A DNA stretch of 64,000 nt from Janibacter cremeus (GTDB lineage: Bacteria > Actinomycetota > Actinomycetes > Actinomycetales > Dermatophilaceae). Within the stretch, counting starts at the first letter, position 1, and every line of letters starts with the position of its first letter. Shown in pieces: positions 8,429 to 17,340 of this stretch. Both the position numbers and the translations under genes were made by a program. The notes beneath the pieces are model-generated. The model was given only the letters and a program-made list of their open reading frames with translations, was not told the origin of the DNA and searched no databases. The stretch is from assembly GCF_029395675.1 (NCBI RefSeq), contig NZ_CP115184.1, positions 3,038,001 through 3,102,000 on the forward strand. The letters run 5' to 3'.

Positions 8429-9307
8429 GTGTCCCACAACGTCGGGCGCCACCGCGCCCCCGGTCGCTACAACCCGGCCACCGAGCTCGGCCAGATCATC
8501 ACCGACGCCGGCACGCCGCTGGCCAAGGGATCGGCCGTCGTCGCCGCCTCCGGTGGCCTCGTGGCCGCGATCGCCATCCCCGCGCAGGCGAGCCCCGTCG
8601 ACACGGAGCCCGCGCCGCAGGCCGTCAGCGCCGTGCAGGCCAACGCCTCCGACCGGGCCGCCACGGCGCTCGAGCAGACCGCGGCCGTGACCGCCCCCGC
8701 GGCGAAGGCCTCCGAGAAGGCCACCAAGTCCTTCGGCAAGGTCGCCGTCGAGCCCGTCGCCAAGCCGACCGGCCCCACCGAGGCGGAGCTGCGCGAGCGT
8801 GCGGAGCGCGCCGCTGAGCGCGAGGCCGCGGAGCGTGAGCAGGAGGCTGCTGCCGAGCAGGCTGCCCAGGAGCAGGCCGAGGAGCGCCAGGAGTCGGCCC
8901 CGAGCCGCTCGCAGGAGCGTCAGGCCCCGGCGCAGGCCTCGTCCGAGCCGAGTGCCCCGGCTGCGCCCGCCCCGTCCTCCGGTGGCGTCATCGACATCGC
9001 CAAGCAGTACATCGGCACGCCCTACGTCTACGGCGGCAGCACCCCCTCCGGCTTCGACTGCTCCGGCTTCACCCAGTACGTCTTCGGCAAGGCGGGGATC
9101 TCCCTCCCGCGCACGACCGAGGCGCAGCGTCAGATGGCCACCCCGGTGTCCGACCCGCAGCCGGGCGACCTCGTCTTCTTCGGCGCGCCCGCGTACCACA
9201 TGGGCATCTACGTCGGTGACGGGATGATGATCGACTCCCCGCGCAGCGGCAAGTCCGTCAGCATCCGACCGGTCTTCAGCGGCGTCTCCGGCTACGGCCG
9301 CGTCTGA
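8429..9307 (+). CDS. NlpC/P60 family cell-wall endopeptidase
   Basis: A 292-aa secreted peptidoglycan hydrolase that cuts stem peptides (D-Glu to diamino acid type bonds in characterised relatives). Residues ~35-55 form a hydrophobic export segment ending at QAS. Residues ~110-165 are a Glu/Ala/Arg-rich coiled coil, and residues ~190-292 are the NlpC/P60 domain with Cys211 in FDCSGF and His257 in YHMGIY. GTG 8429 is the first start after the c-di-AMP riboswitch and follows GGGAGAGG. The N-terminal GRHRAPGRYNPATE segment before the signal is typical of actinobacterial RpfB/RipA-like leaders. A strong hairpin terminator follows at 9318. Confidence 0.92.
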   Translation: MSHNVGRHRAPGRYNPATELGQIITDAGTPLAKGSAVVAASGGLVAAIAIPAQASPVDTEPAPQAVSAVQANASDRAATALEQTAAVTAPAAKASEKATKSFGKVAVEPVAKPTGPTEAELRERAERAAEREAAEREQEAAAEQAAQEQAEERQESAPSRSQERQAPAQASSEPSAPAAPAPSSGGVIDIAKQYIGTPYVYGGSTPSGFDCSGFTQYVFGKAGISLPRTTEAQRQMATPVSDPQPGDLVFFGAPAYHMGIYVGDGMMIDSPRSGKSVSIRPVFSGVSGYGRV

Positions 9308-9317
9308 TCGACCTCAG

Positions 9318-9357
9318 CGAAGGGGACGAAGGGAGACTCTCCCTTCGCCCCCTTCGT
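9318..9357 (+). terminator. hairpin terminator after the NlpC/P60 gene
   Basis: A nested inverted repeat: CGAAGGGG (9318-9325) pairs with CCCCTTCG (9348-9355), and inside it GAAGGGAGA pairs with TCTCCCTTC. There is no long T-run, as is common in high-GC genomes. It may serve both convergent genes. Confidence 0.65.
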
Positions 9358-9406
9358 CATGTCCCGGGGTGACCGGACGCCAGCGCGGACGAAGGAAAGC
9401 GATCGC

Positions 9407-9486
9407 CCTTGGCGCGACGTCCGCACGACCGGTTGCGTCCCCGCACCGATGCACGGTGCGGACGTCGGCCTGAGTCGGGCGACCCC
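9407..9486 (+). repeat. dispersed hairpin element, copy 3
   Basis: CCTTGGCGC (9407-9415), a 12-bp stem CGACGTCCGCAC (9415-9426) with GTGCGGACGTCG (9456-9467), then GCCTGAGTCGGGC (9468-9480). It is about 80% alike to copy 2 over the whole unit, with the differing stem position compensated on the other arm. It sits in the convergent gap between the NlpC/P60 and Mrp operons. Confidence 0.75.
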
Positions 9487-9587
9487 TTCCCTTCGTCCGC
9501 TCGGATCAGGTGGTCACCTCGTGCGATGCGGAAGTCGCACCAGCTGACGACCTGACGTGGCGGTTGCTCCCTTCGACCACTCCGAGA

Positions 9588-9941
9588 TCACCGCTGCATG
9601 CGGCGGTACGCCTCGCCGAGCTCGTCGATGTGCAGGAGGTCGTCCTCGGTGACGCCACTGCGGTAGCCCGAGCGGCCGAGCATGTGGGCGGCGACGGGGG
9701 CGGTCAGGCCCTGGGCGCCGATGACGATGAGCAGCGTGGCCACGGCGGCCCAGGTGCGCACCGTCAGGGCCAGTCCCAGCAGGATCAGCAGCAGTCCGAG
9801 GGTCTGCGGCTTCGTCGCGGAGTGCATCCGGGCGAAGAGGTCGGGCAGGCGGACCAGGCCGACGGCGCCGATGAAGGCGAGCAGCGCGCCGAGCAGCAGC
9901 GAGATCGCCCCGGCGATGTCGAAGAGGGTGGTCCAGGTCAT
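9588..9941 (-). CDS. mrpG: Na+/H+ antiporter subunit G
   Basis: A 117-aa membrane protein with three helices in the PhaG/MnhG pattern: an N-terminal helix, then GLVRLPDLFARMHSATKPQT, which is the family hallmark, then two further helices. It is the last gene of the mrp operon, and its ATG overlaps the mrpF stop (ATGA at 9938-9941). MrpG is a small accessory subunit needed for assembly and activity of the antiporter in the cytoplasmic membrane. Confidence 0.92.
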   Translation of the reverse strand: MTWTTLFDIAGAISLLLGALLAFIGAVGLVRLPDLFARMHSATKPQTLGLLLILLGLALTVRTWAAVATLLIVIGAQGLTAPVAAHMLGRSGYRSGVTEDDLLHIDELGEAYRRMQR

Positions 9942-10204
9942 TCCACGTCCTCCTTCCGGCCCATGAAGCGGGCCACGGACACCGAGCCGACGAAGCCGGT
10001 GAGACTGAAGACGACGAGGATCGGCAAGGCCGCCGCGTCCCCGCTGCGCACGATCTGGGTGGCGAGGATGCCGGTGACGATGACGATGATGACGTCGAGG
10101 CACAGGGCCCGGTCGAGGTTGGTCGGGCCGAGGGCGACGCGGGTCAGGGTCAGGCCGGACGCGGCGAGGAGCAGCCCCATGGCGAGGCCGAGGATGATGT
10201 TCAT
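9938..10204 (-). CDS. mrpF: Na+/H+ antiporter subunit F
   Basis: An 88-aa three-helix protein. The GPTNLDRALCLDVI segment after helix 1 and LTGFVGSVSVARFM near the end are diagnostic of MrpF/MnhF. It overlaps both neighbours by 4 nt (ATGA with mrpE upstream and mrpG downstream), consistent with stoichiometric, coupled translation of the small subunits. Confidence 0.92.
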   Translation of the reverse strand: MNIILGLAMGLLLAASGLTLTRVALGPTNLDRALCLDVIIVIVTGILATQIVRSGDAAALPILVVFSLTGFVGSVSVARFMGRKEDVE

Positions 10205-10782
10205 GCGTCCTCCTTGGCGGTGGTCTCGCCCATGACGGCCGCCAGCTCCTCCGGGGACCCGAGGGCGCGCACGACGCGGGTCTCGACCGCGAGGACGTCC
10301 TCGCGCAGGTCCTCGAGCCCCTCGGGGGTGGTGACGTGGAAGCCGTGGACGTAGAGGACGTTGGCCGTGCGGCGAGCCTCGACGACGATCGACCCGGGGA
10401 CCAGCGAGACCAGCGCGGAGATGATCGTCATGTACAGCTCGTTGCGCACCCGCAGCTGCACCTCGACGATCGACCCGCCCCTGGGCGGGTGACGGTCGAG
10501 CGTGGCGATGCTGACCTCGATCGCCGCGCTGACGAGGTCGATGAAGAAGCGAGTCGTGAGCACGACCAGGGGCCAGGGGTGGATCCGACCGAAGTACTGG
10601 ATCGACGGCAGCGGGAAGATCTGGGTGATCACCGCACCGATGATCAGACCGTTGACGGCGTTGCCGACGGTGATCCGGTCCCACAGCAGGACCCAGATGA
10701 CGGCCAGCGCGATGATGGCGCGTGGCTGGAACCCGCCACGGGCGCGGGAGGAGATGCGTTGACGGATCCGACCGGGGGTCAT
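10201..10782 (-). CDS. mrpE: Na+/H+ antiporter subunit E
   Basis: A 193-aa protein. Two N-terminal helices (residues ~22-60) are followed by a conserved cytoplasmic domain with VRNELYMTIISALVSLVPGS and then LYVHGF. This matches MrpE/MnhE, although the C-terminal tail (EDLREDVLAVE and the Ala-rich end) is longer than in Bacillus. The gene sits between mrpD and mrpF with 4-nt overlaps on both sides. Confidence 0.9.
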   Translation of the reverse strand: MTPGRIRQRISSRARGGFQPRAIIALAVIWVLLWDRITVGNAVNGLIIGAVITQIFPLPSIQYFGRIHPWPLVVLTTRFFIDLVSAAIEVSIATLDRHPPRGGSIVEVQLRVRNELYMTIISALVSLVPGSIVVEARRTANVLYVHGFHVTTPEGLEDLREDVLAVETRVVRALGSPEELAAVMGETTAKEDA

Positions 10783-12413
10783 CGTCGCTCCTCCTGCGGC
10801 AGCACGACCCCGACGTAGGAGTCGCGGCTGATCATCTGCTCGGCGGCCGCATCCGTGTAGCGGAAGAGGGGCCCGGCGAAGACGGCGAGCCCGATGCTGA
10901 AGGCGACCACGGCCGTCGCCCCGCCGAGCATCGCGGGTGGCATGTCGCGACGCACCGCGACCGGTTTGGTCGGGGGTGTGATCGGCGTCTGGGGGCGCTG
11001 CGCAGCCACCGTGGCGCCGATGGCGTCGCTGAGTCGCCCCCAGGAGGGGGTGAGCGCCGGCATCTCGAGCGTGTGGTGGTCGGCGCCCTCATTCCGCGGT
11101 CGCCAGAAGGCGTAGCTCCACGTCTTGGCGATGGCGTAGAGGGTCAGCAGCGAGGTGACGACCGATCCGGTGACGAGCAGCCACGCCGTCGCCCCGCCGA
11201 CGTCGACACCGCTCTGGATGAGTGCGACCTTGCCGACGAAGCCGGAGAACGGGGGGATGCCGGCAAGGTTCATCGCGGGGACGAAGAAGAGGAAGGCCAC
11301 GATCGGGGCCCCGGCGGCCAGCCCGCCGAGCCGGTCGATGATCGTCGATCCGCCGGCGCGCTCGATCAGGCCGGCGATGAGGAAGAGCGCGGTCTGCACG
11401 GTGATGTGGTGGGCGATGTAGAAGACCGCGGCCGACAGGCCCGCCTCGGTGGCCAGCCCGATGCCGAAGAGCATGTACCCGATGTGGCTGACGAGGGTGA
11501 AGGAGAGCATTCGCTTGATGCCCGGCTGGGCCACTGCCCCCAGGACGCCGACGAGCATGGTCACCAGACCGGCGCCCATGATCAGCGTGGTGAGCGGGGA
11601 GTCGGGGAAGAGGAGGAACTGGGTGCGGATGATCGCGTAGACGCCGACCTTGGTCAGCAGCCCGGCGAAGACCGCGCTCACCGGCGCGGACGCGGAGGGG
11701 TAGCTGTCCGGCAACCACGCCGACATCGGGAAGATCGCGGCCTTGATCCCGAAGACGGTGAGGAGCATCAGCTGCAGGGCCAGCGCCACGGTCGAGTCGA
11801 TCTCGGGGAGCCGGAGGGACAGCTGGGCGAGGTTGACCGTGCCGGCGGCCGCGTAGACGCCGGCGATGGCGACGAGGAAGAGGAAGGAGGAGACCATCGA
11901 GACGATGACGTAGGTGGTCCCCGCGCGGATCCGCGTGCCGCTGCCCCCGAGGGTGAGCAGCACGAAGGAGGCGAAGAGCAGCATCTCGAAGCTGACGAAG
12001 AGGTTGAACAGGTCCCCGGCGAGGAAGGCGTTGGACACGCCGGCCGAGAGGACGAGATAGGTGGGGAAGTAGATCGCCAGCGGCGAGTCCTCGTCACCAT
12101 CGGCGACTCCCTGCCCGATGGCGAAGACCAGCACGGTCAGGATGACGAAGCTGCTGACGAGCAGCATCAGCGCCGAGAGCCGGTCGGCGACCAGGGCGAT
12201 GCCCAGCGGCTCCTGCCAGGCACCGAGCCACAGGGCCATCGCCCCCTCGGTGTGCGTGTGCCACATCAGCAGGATCGCGACGCCGAGGCAGGCGGTGAGG
12301 ACGATCAGGCTGATGGCGACCTGGGCCCGTTGGGAGCGGCGGGCCACGAGGGTCAGGGCGGCGCCGAGCAGCGGGAGCAGCACCGGCAGGGGGAGGACGT
12401 TGACCATGCTCAT
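10779..12413 (-). CDS. mrpD: Na+/H+ antiporter subunit D
   Basis: A 544-aa polytopic protein homologous to the NuoL/M/N proton-pumping subunits. Key features are the LFVSFEMLLFASFVLL helix with the conserved membrane Glu, the lysine-containing FAGLLTKVGVYAIIR helix, and MLSFTLVSHIGYM, all typical of MrpD. It is predicted to form part of the proton path in the membrane. Residues ~450-500 are a Pro/Ala-rich cytoplasmic stretch. It overlaps mrpC (ATGA at 12410) and mrpE. Confidence 0.93.
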   Translation of the reverse strand: MSMVNVLPLPVLLPLLGAALTLVARRSQRAQVAISLIVLTACLGVAILLMWHTHTEGAMALWLGAWQEPLGIALVADRLSALMLLVSSFVILTVLVFAIGQGVADGDEDSPLAIYFPTYLVLSAGVSNAFLAGDLFNLFVSFEMLLFASFVLLTLGGSGTRIRAGTTYVIVSMVSSFLFLVAIAGVYAAAGTVNLAQLSLRLPEIDSTVALALQLMLLTVFGIKAAIFPMSAWLPDSYPSASAPVSAVFAGLLTKVGVYAIIRTQFLLFPDSPLTTLIMGAGLVTMLVGVLGAVAQPGIKRMLSFTLVSHIGYMLFGIGLATEAGLSAAVFYIAHHITVQTALFLIAGLIERAGGSTIIDRLGGLAAGAPIVAFLFFVPAMNLAGIPPFSGFVGKVALIQSGVDVGGATAWLLVTGSVVTSLLTLYAIAKTWSYAFWRPRNEGADHHTLEMPALTPSWGRLSDAIGATVAAQRPQTPITPPTKPVAVRRDMPPAMLGGATAVVAFSIGLAVFAGPLFRYTDAAAEQMISRDSYVGVVLPQEERR

Positions 12414-12853
12414 GCGGTGGCGTCCTCCTCTTCTGCCTCGGTCGTGGACTGGGTGTCCGGGTCGTAGGTGCTCGACGTCTGGTCACGCTCGGCGAGCCGC
12501 TTGATCAGCTCGTCCTCGGCGTCGTCGGGCACGTCGTCGCTGCCGGTGATGCGCCACTGCCGGTAGGCCAGCGACAGCACGAAGGCAACCGATGCCAGGG
12601 CGATGACGATCGCGGTGAGGACCATCGCCTGCGGGAGGGGGTCGCTCATCTCGTCCGGAGGGCGCGCGCCGACGAAGGGCGCCCCCTTCGCCGGGCCGGA
12701 GGCCACGAGGTACAAGGTGGCGACGCCGTTGCTGGCGAGCACGATGCCGAGCAGGACCTGGGTCAGGGCACGCTCGAGGAGCAGGTACGCACCGGCGGCG
12801 ACGAGGAATCCGCCGACGACGACGAGGGTGAGGCTGGGCTCGATGGCATTCAT
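12410..12853 (-). CDS. mrpC: Na+/H+ antiporter subunit C
   Basis: A 147-aa protein related to NuoK. Three helices run to residue ~100, with LLLERALTQVLLGIVLASNG and PLPQAMVLTAIVIALAS as family signatures. A 40-residue acidic tail (EDELIKRLAERDQ, then a Thr/Glu-rich end) extends beyond the usual ~113 aa. The loop AKGAPFVGARPP is encoded around two inverted copies of CGAAGGG, a motif unusually frequent in this window. Confidence 0.92.
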   Translation of the reverse strand: MNAIEPSLTLVVVGGFLVAAGAYLLLERALTQVLLGIVLASNGVATLYLVASGPAKGAPFVGARPPDEMSDPLPQAMVLTAIVIALASVAFVLSLAYRQWRITGSDDVPDDAEDELIKRLAERDQTSSTYDPDTQSTTEAEEEDATA

Positions 12854-15672
12854 GCGGCGATCTGGTCCTCCTCGGTGTGGCGGTCCACGCCGGCTCCGAG
12901 GGAGCGCACGACGTCGAGCGCGAGGCCGGTGACGATCAGGTAGACGCCGATGTCGAAGACCAGCGCGGTGACGAACTTGACGTCGCCCCAGACGGGCAGG
13001 GTGACGTCGATGACGTACGACTGGAGGACGGTCCCGCCGAAGGCGAGGGGGAGCAGCGCGGCGACGGCCGACACCGCCAGGCCGGCTCCGAGCACGGCGC
13101 CGGCGCCCACGGGTGCGGCGTGGTCGAGCTCGTAGCGTCCTCCGGCGAGGTACCGGGCGAGCAGTGCGAGCCCGAGCGTGAGGCCTCCGGCGAAGCCGCC
13201 ACCGGACTGGTTGTGGCCAGCGAAGAGCAGGTACAGCGACAGCGCGATCATCACGTGGAAGACCAGTCGCGTCGCGGTCTCGAGGATGACCGAGCGACGC
13301 TCGCGGGACACGGTCGAGGCGACCGTCTTCTCGTAGTCGCCGCGGCGCGTCCAGGTGCGCTCGATCTCGTGGGAGCGGAGGAAGACGAGGCTGGCGATGC
13401 CGGTGGCCGCCGCGACGAGGACGGTGATCTCGCCGAGGGTGTCCCATGCGCGGATGTCGACGAGGGTCACGTTGACGACGTTGCGGCCGTGGCCGAAGTC
13501 GTAGGCCTCCCCGGGGAAGGCCCTGGAGATCGGCGCCTCGAGACGAGCGTTGGCGGCGACGACGGTCAGGATGCTCACCGACGCGCCGAGACCACCCGCG
13601 AGCAGCATGCGCCAGTACCGGCGCCAGGGGTGGCGGGTGCTGCGGGGGCGGCGTCGGAAGTCCGAGGGCAGCTTGCGCAGGACGAGGACGAAGAGCACGA
13701 GCGAGAAGGTCTCGACGAGGATCTGCGTCAGGGCCAGATCGGGTGCGCCGTGCACCTGGAAGAGCAGTGCCAGCCCGTACCCGGTGAGCCCGACGAACAT
13801 CATCGCCTGCAGGCGGTTGCGCGAGCGGACGGCGAGGATGGTGGCGGCGATGATGAGGAACGCGACGATGGCCTGGGTGACGCTGTCCCAGATCCGCACC
13901 GACGAGCCGGACAGGGTGGTGGCGGCGACGACGCCGGGCAGGAGGATGACGACGCCGAAGATCGTGCCGAGGTAGGTCGGCAGCGACCCGCCCTGGGAGA
14001 GGGCGGTGATCTCGACGGCGAAGCGGTCGAGGGCACGCATGACCCGCTGGTAGACGCGCTCGGCGTCGACGACGTGCGGGAGGGCGTCCTGGAAGCGGGC
14101 GAAGGGGGCCCGCCAGACGAAGAGGAGCGCACCGCCGCCGACGGCCAGGGTGGACAAGCCGAGGGCGGGGGTGAAGCCGTGCCACAGCGCGAGCTTCTCC
14201 GGTGTGCTCCCGGGCAGCGTCGAGAAGTGTGGGGCCAAGGTCTCGGTGAGCCAGCCGCCCATGAAGCCCTCGACGACGGTGAGGGCCGCGAGGACGACCG
14301 GGGCGATGAGCAGTGCGTTCGAGGCGGCGAAGGGGGTGGGGCTGGGGGCGGCGCCCGTCGTCGCCTTCGTGACGAAGGCACCCCAGATGAAGCGAGCCGA
14401 GTAGGCGGCGGTCAGGGTGGAACCGAGGCCGAGCCCGATCACCAGGAAGAGCCCACCCCAGGTGCCCAGCGGCGATGCGATGGACTCGACGGCGGCGGCC
14501 AGTGAGGACTCCTTGGCGACGAAGCCGATGAACGGCGGCAGGCCGGCCATCGACGCCGCCGAGATGGTCGCGGTCGTGGCCAGGACCGGCAGGCGCCGGC
14601 CGAGCCCGTGCAGCTCGGTCAGGTCACGGGTGCCGGTCCCCTTGTCGATGATGCCGACGGTGAAGAAGAGGGTGGACTTGAACAGGGCGTGCGAGAGGAC
14701 GAGCGCGAGCGCGGCGAGGGACGCGGCCTTGCTGCCGACACCCGCCAGCGCGGTCATCATGCCCAGCTGGCTGACGGTGCCGTAGGCGAGCAGGAGCTTG
14801 ATGTCGTCCTGCCGCAGCGCGCGCCAGCCACCGATGAGCATCGTGCCGATGCCCAGCCCGATGGTCAGGACGCGCCAGCCCGGCGTGGTGGCGAGGATCG
14901 GAGCCAGCAGCAGGATCAGGTAGATGCCCGCCTTGACCATCGATGCCGCGTGCAGGTACGCGCTGACCGGGGTCGGTGCGGCCATCGCACCGGGCAGCCA
15001 GAAGTGGAAGGGGATCTGGGCGGACTTCGTCAGGGCGCCGACGAGGACGAGCACGACCGCGATCGTCGTCAGGGTGCCGGCCGGCGGGGGATCGGCGAGC
15101 ATCTCGCGGATGGAGTAGCTCGAGGTCTCGCCGAGGGTGATCGTGCCGACGAGCATCGCCAGCCCGCCGAAGGTGGTCACGAGCAGTGCCTGCGTGGCCG
15201 AGCGTCGGTTCGCGGAGCGCACCGGGTTGTGGCCGATGAGGGTGTAGCTGAAGATCGTCGTCAGTTCCCAGAAGACGTACAGCGCCAGCAGGTTGTCGGC
15301 GAGGACGAGGCCGAACATCGCGCCGGCGAAGGCCGTGAAGACGCTCGTGAAGCGCCAGAGGCTGGGGTCGTCCCGGCGGAAGTACCAGGCGCAGTAGACC
15401 AGGGCGAGGGCTCCGACGCCGCTGACCAGCAGGCCCATCAGCCACTGCAGCGTCCCGAGCTGCAGGGCGAACTCCATGTCGAGGGAGGGCACCCACGCGA
15501 CGTCCTCCGTGATGACACCGCCGTCGGCGACGCGCGGGGTCTGGGCCAGGAGCCACGCGAAGGCCGCGCCCGGGACGAGCGCCAGGACCAGGAAGGAGCG
15601 CCGGTCCATGACCTTGGCCAGTCCGGGCGCCACCGCTGCCGCGACGAAGTGCGCGAGCAGCAGCAGGGTCAC
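12850..15672 (-). CDS. mrpA: Na+/H+ antiporter subunit A fused to subunit B
   Basis: A 940-aa membrane protein. Residues ~1-650 are the NuoL-like MrpA core (FWELTTIFSYTLIGHNPV; SAYLHAASMVKAGIYL; LLAYGTVSQLGMM), residues ~650-800 are the MrpA C-terminal membrane domain, and residues ~800-930 are an MrpB domain (HNQSGGGFAGGLTLGLALL). The A-B fusion is standard in many actinobacteria and explains the absence of a separate mrpB. It heads the operon A(B)-C-D-E-F-G, which exchanges cytoplasmic Na+ for H+ and supports pH and salt homeostasis. A TATGAT -10-like box lies about 35 nt upstream on the minus strand. Confidence 0.93.
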   Translation of the reverse strand: MTLLLLAHFVAAAVAPGLAKVMDRRSFLVLALVPGAAFAWLLAQTPRVADGGVITEDVAWVPSLDMEFALQLGTLQWLMGLLVSGVGALALVYCAWYFRRDDPSLWRFTSVFTAFAGAMFGLVLADNLLALYVFWELTTIFSYTLIGHNPVRSANRRSATQALLVTTFGGLAMLVGTITLGETSSYSIREMLADPPPAGTLTTIAVVLVLVGALTKSAQIPFHFWLPGAMAAPTPVSAYLHAASMVKAGIYLILLLAPILATTPGWRVLTIGLGIGTMLIGGWRALRQDDIKLLLAYGTVSQLGMMTALAGVGSKAASLAALALVLSHALFKSTLFFTVGIIDKGTGTRDLTELHGLGRRLPVLATTATISAASMAGLPPFIGFVAKESSLAAAVESIASPLGTWGGLFLVIGLGLGSTLTAAYSARFIWGAFVTKATTGAAPSPTPFAASNALLIAPVVLAALTVVEGFMGGWLTETLAPHFSTLPGSTPEKLALWHGFTPALGLSTLAVGGGALLFVWRAPFARFQDALPHVVDAERVYQRVMRALDRFAVEITALSQGGSLPTYLGTIFGVVILLPGVVAATTLSGSSVRIWDSVTQAIVAFLIIAATILAVRSRNRLQAMMFVGLTGYGLALLFQVHGAPDLALTQILVETFSLVLFVLVLRKLPSDFRRRPRSTRHPWRRYWRMLLAGGLGASVSILTVVAANARLEAPISRAFPGEAYDFGHGRNVVNVTLVDIRAWDTLGEITVLVAAATGIASLVFLRSHEIERTWTRRGDYEKTVASTVSRERRSVILETATRLVFHVMIALSLYLLFAGHNQSGGGFAGGLTLGLALLARYLAGGRYELDHAAPVGAGAVLGAGLAVSAVAALLPLAFGGTVLQSYVIDVTLPVWGDVKFVTALVFDIGVYLIVTGLALDVVRSLGAGVDRHTEEDQIAA

Positions 15673-15769
15673 GAGGGCCTCTCGAGGTGGTCCGGGGACG
15701 GGATCATAGTTTACCGGCCGGCGCCTCGTGCTCCGGCTCCGCCCCCGCCGCGGTCAGGCCCAGAGCGAC

Positions 15770-16108
15770 TCAGGAAGCCGCCTTCTCCACGAGCGCGCGG
15801 ATGCGCGACTCGGTCGCGTCGTCGAGCGAGGTGATGGTCCACGCGACCGGGTGCATGTGCGCCCCCTCCTCGTGCGCGGGGTTGACGACCTCACCGAAGC
15901 CGAACGCGAGGTACTCCTTGTCCGGCTTGATGTAGCAGACGTCCTGGCCGTCCTTGACGTAGAACGGCAGCCCCCACCGGACGATCGGCTCCAACGACGG
16001 CGCGCTCTCCCGGATGATGGTGTGCAGTCGCTCGCCGAGCTCGGCATAGGGCGCAGGAGCCCCGCGGAGCTTGTCGAGGACCGCGGCGTCGCCCTTCTTC
16101 GTGAACAT
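15770..16108 (-). CDS. DUF1801 domain-containing protein
   Basis: A 112-aa protein of the YdhG/DUF1801 fold: an N-terminal helical part (YAELGERLHTIIRESAP), the strand-turn EPIVRWGLPFYVKDGQDVCYI, and YLAFGFGEVVNPAHEEGAHM. ATG 16108 is favoured because GGAGGAG sits 8 nt upstream; GTG 16117 is possible. The family has an iron-chaperone-like (frataxin-like) fold, but its function is not established. It stands alone downstream of the mrp operon promoter region, on the same strand. Confidence 0.8.
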   Translation of the reverse strand: MFTKKGDAAVLDKLRGAPAPYAELGERLHTIIRESAPSLEPIVRWGLPFYVKDGQDVCYIKPDKEYLAFGFGEVVNPAHEEGAHMHPVAWTITSLDDATESRIRALVEKAAS

Positions 16109-16266
16109 CGTGCTCACTCCTCCTCCATGTCGACCAGGACCATTGTCCCGCCGACGCGGGTCGGAGGACCACCCGCGCTGCCGGATTCGAACCGGCACGG
16201 GGCCGCCCCGCGTTCCAGTGCGCCCGCCCTCTGGCCAGCGCCCGTCGTCACCCCCAACACTGAGCC

Positions 16267-17007
16267 ATGGAGACGAGAGGGCAGATCGAGATCGCGACCG
16301 TGGCCGGAGTGATGCCGGCGTACACGGCGGTGCCCACGACGCCGCCTCCGTGGCCGGGTGTCGTCGTCATCCACGACTTCACCGGGATGAGTGAGGACCT
16401 GCGCAACCATGCCGACTGGCTGGCAGCGGAAGGCTTCCTGGCGATCGCACCGGACCTCTACTACTGGGGCAGCCGGCTGCGCTGCCTGCGCACGATCATG
16501 CGTGACCTCGGTCCGCGCCGTGGTCGCACCTTCGACGACATCGCGGCAGCGCGGCAGTGGCTACGAGAGCACGACGGCTGCACGGGGGTCGTCGGCGTGG
16601 TCGGTTTCTGCATGGGTGGCGGATACGCCATCGCCCTGGCCGAGGGCCACGGGTTCGATGCGTCGGCGGTGAACTACGGCGGTTGCCCTTCGGACGCCAG
16701 GGATTGGTTGCCGCGGGCCTGCCCGGTCGTCGGGAGCTTCGGCGGTGCCGACAAGTCCCCGTTGGGTGCTCGGGCCGGTCAGCGGCTGGGCAGGCTGCTG
16801 ACCGAGTTCGACGTGCCACACGATGTGAAGATCTATCCGGGAGCCGGCCATGGATTCATGAACGACCATGCGCCCGAGGACCAGACGCTCTTCCTGCGTT
16901 TCCTCGGCCGCGTCTCAGGCACGCGGTACGACGAGGTGTCGACGCAGGATGCTCGTCGGCGCATCGCGGTGTTCTTCACGGAGCACCTCCGCGATGCCCC
17001 CTCGTAG
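16267..17007 (+). CDS. dienelactone hydrolase family protein
   Basis: A 246-aa alpha/beta hydrolase. The nucleophile elbow is GFCMGGG with Cys115, replacing the usual Ser as in carboxymethylenebutenolidase. The acid is likely the Asp of FGGADKSP and the base the His of GAGHGFMN. DLYYWGSRLRCLR after the second strand is a subgroup feature. Substrate unknown; relatives hydrolyse enol lactones or esters. It is monocistronic, and a tRNA-Arg gene follows on the opposite strand. Confidence 0.88.
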   Translation: METRGQIEIATVAGVMPAYTAVPTTPPPWPGVVVIHDFTGMSEDLRNHADWLAAEGFLAIAPDLYYWGSRLRCLRTIMRDLGPRRGRTFDDIAAARQWLREHDGCTGVVGVVGFCMGGGYAIALAEGHGFDASAVNYGGCPSDARDWLPRACPVVGSFGGADKSPLGARAGQRLGRLLTEFDVPHDVKIYPGAGHGFMNDHAPEDQTLFLRFLGRVSGTRYDEVSTQDARRRIAVFFTEHLRDAPS

Positions 17008-17105
17008 GCCGGGAAGGGCCGATCCATTGGACGACACGGACAAAATGCGGACCAACAGCCTCCTGGGGGAGGCCCTCGGAGTTCAGCAAGCCCGGTATCA
17101 AGCGG

Positions 17106-17177
17106 CGCCCCCGGCTGGATTCGAACCAGCGACACCTTCTTTAGGAGAGAAGTGCTCTTCCCCTGAGCTACGGAGGC
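17106..17177 (-). tRNA. tRNA-Arg(CCU)
   Basis: A complete cloverleaf on the minus strand: acceptor GCCTCCG/CGGGGGC, D arm GCTC-AGGGGAA-GAGC, anticodon stem CTTCT/AGAAG with loop CTCCTAA (anticodon CCT), T arm GCTGG-TTCGAAT-CCAGC, and discriminator G; 72 nt. CCA is not encoded (CCG follows). It decodes the rare Arg codon AGG. No integrated element is attached to it. Confidence 0.95.
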
Positions 17178-17340
17178 ACGACGCCGAAGCGCCTCGGACA
17201 GGGTAACTGCCCCACGCGCGCTGCGCGGCACCGGCGAGAGGGCCGAAGCGGACGGCGCGGTCACCGACCGAGCAGTTCCGCTGCGGCGCAGGCCCCGTCT
17301 CACCGGTCCGGTCCTCCCGATGAATCCCCCCTGTCGTTGT

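Noticed and set aside
16180..16196. tRNA T-arm-like sequence (GCCGG-TTCGAAT-CCGGC on the minus strand)
   Set aside because: No D arm, anticodon arm or pairing acceptor stem can be drawn around it and no repeat of it was seen, so it is neither a tRNA gene nor a convincing attachment site.
17042..17075. Terminator after tRNA-Arg (GCCTCC-tggg-GGAGGC)
   Set aside because: The stem is only 6 bp with no clear T-run on the relevant strand; too weak to list as a feature.
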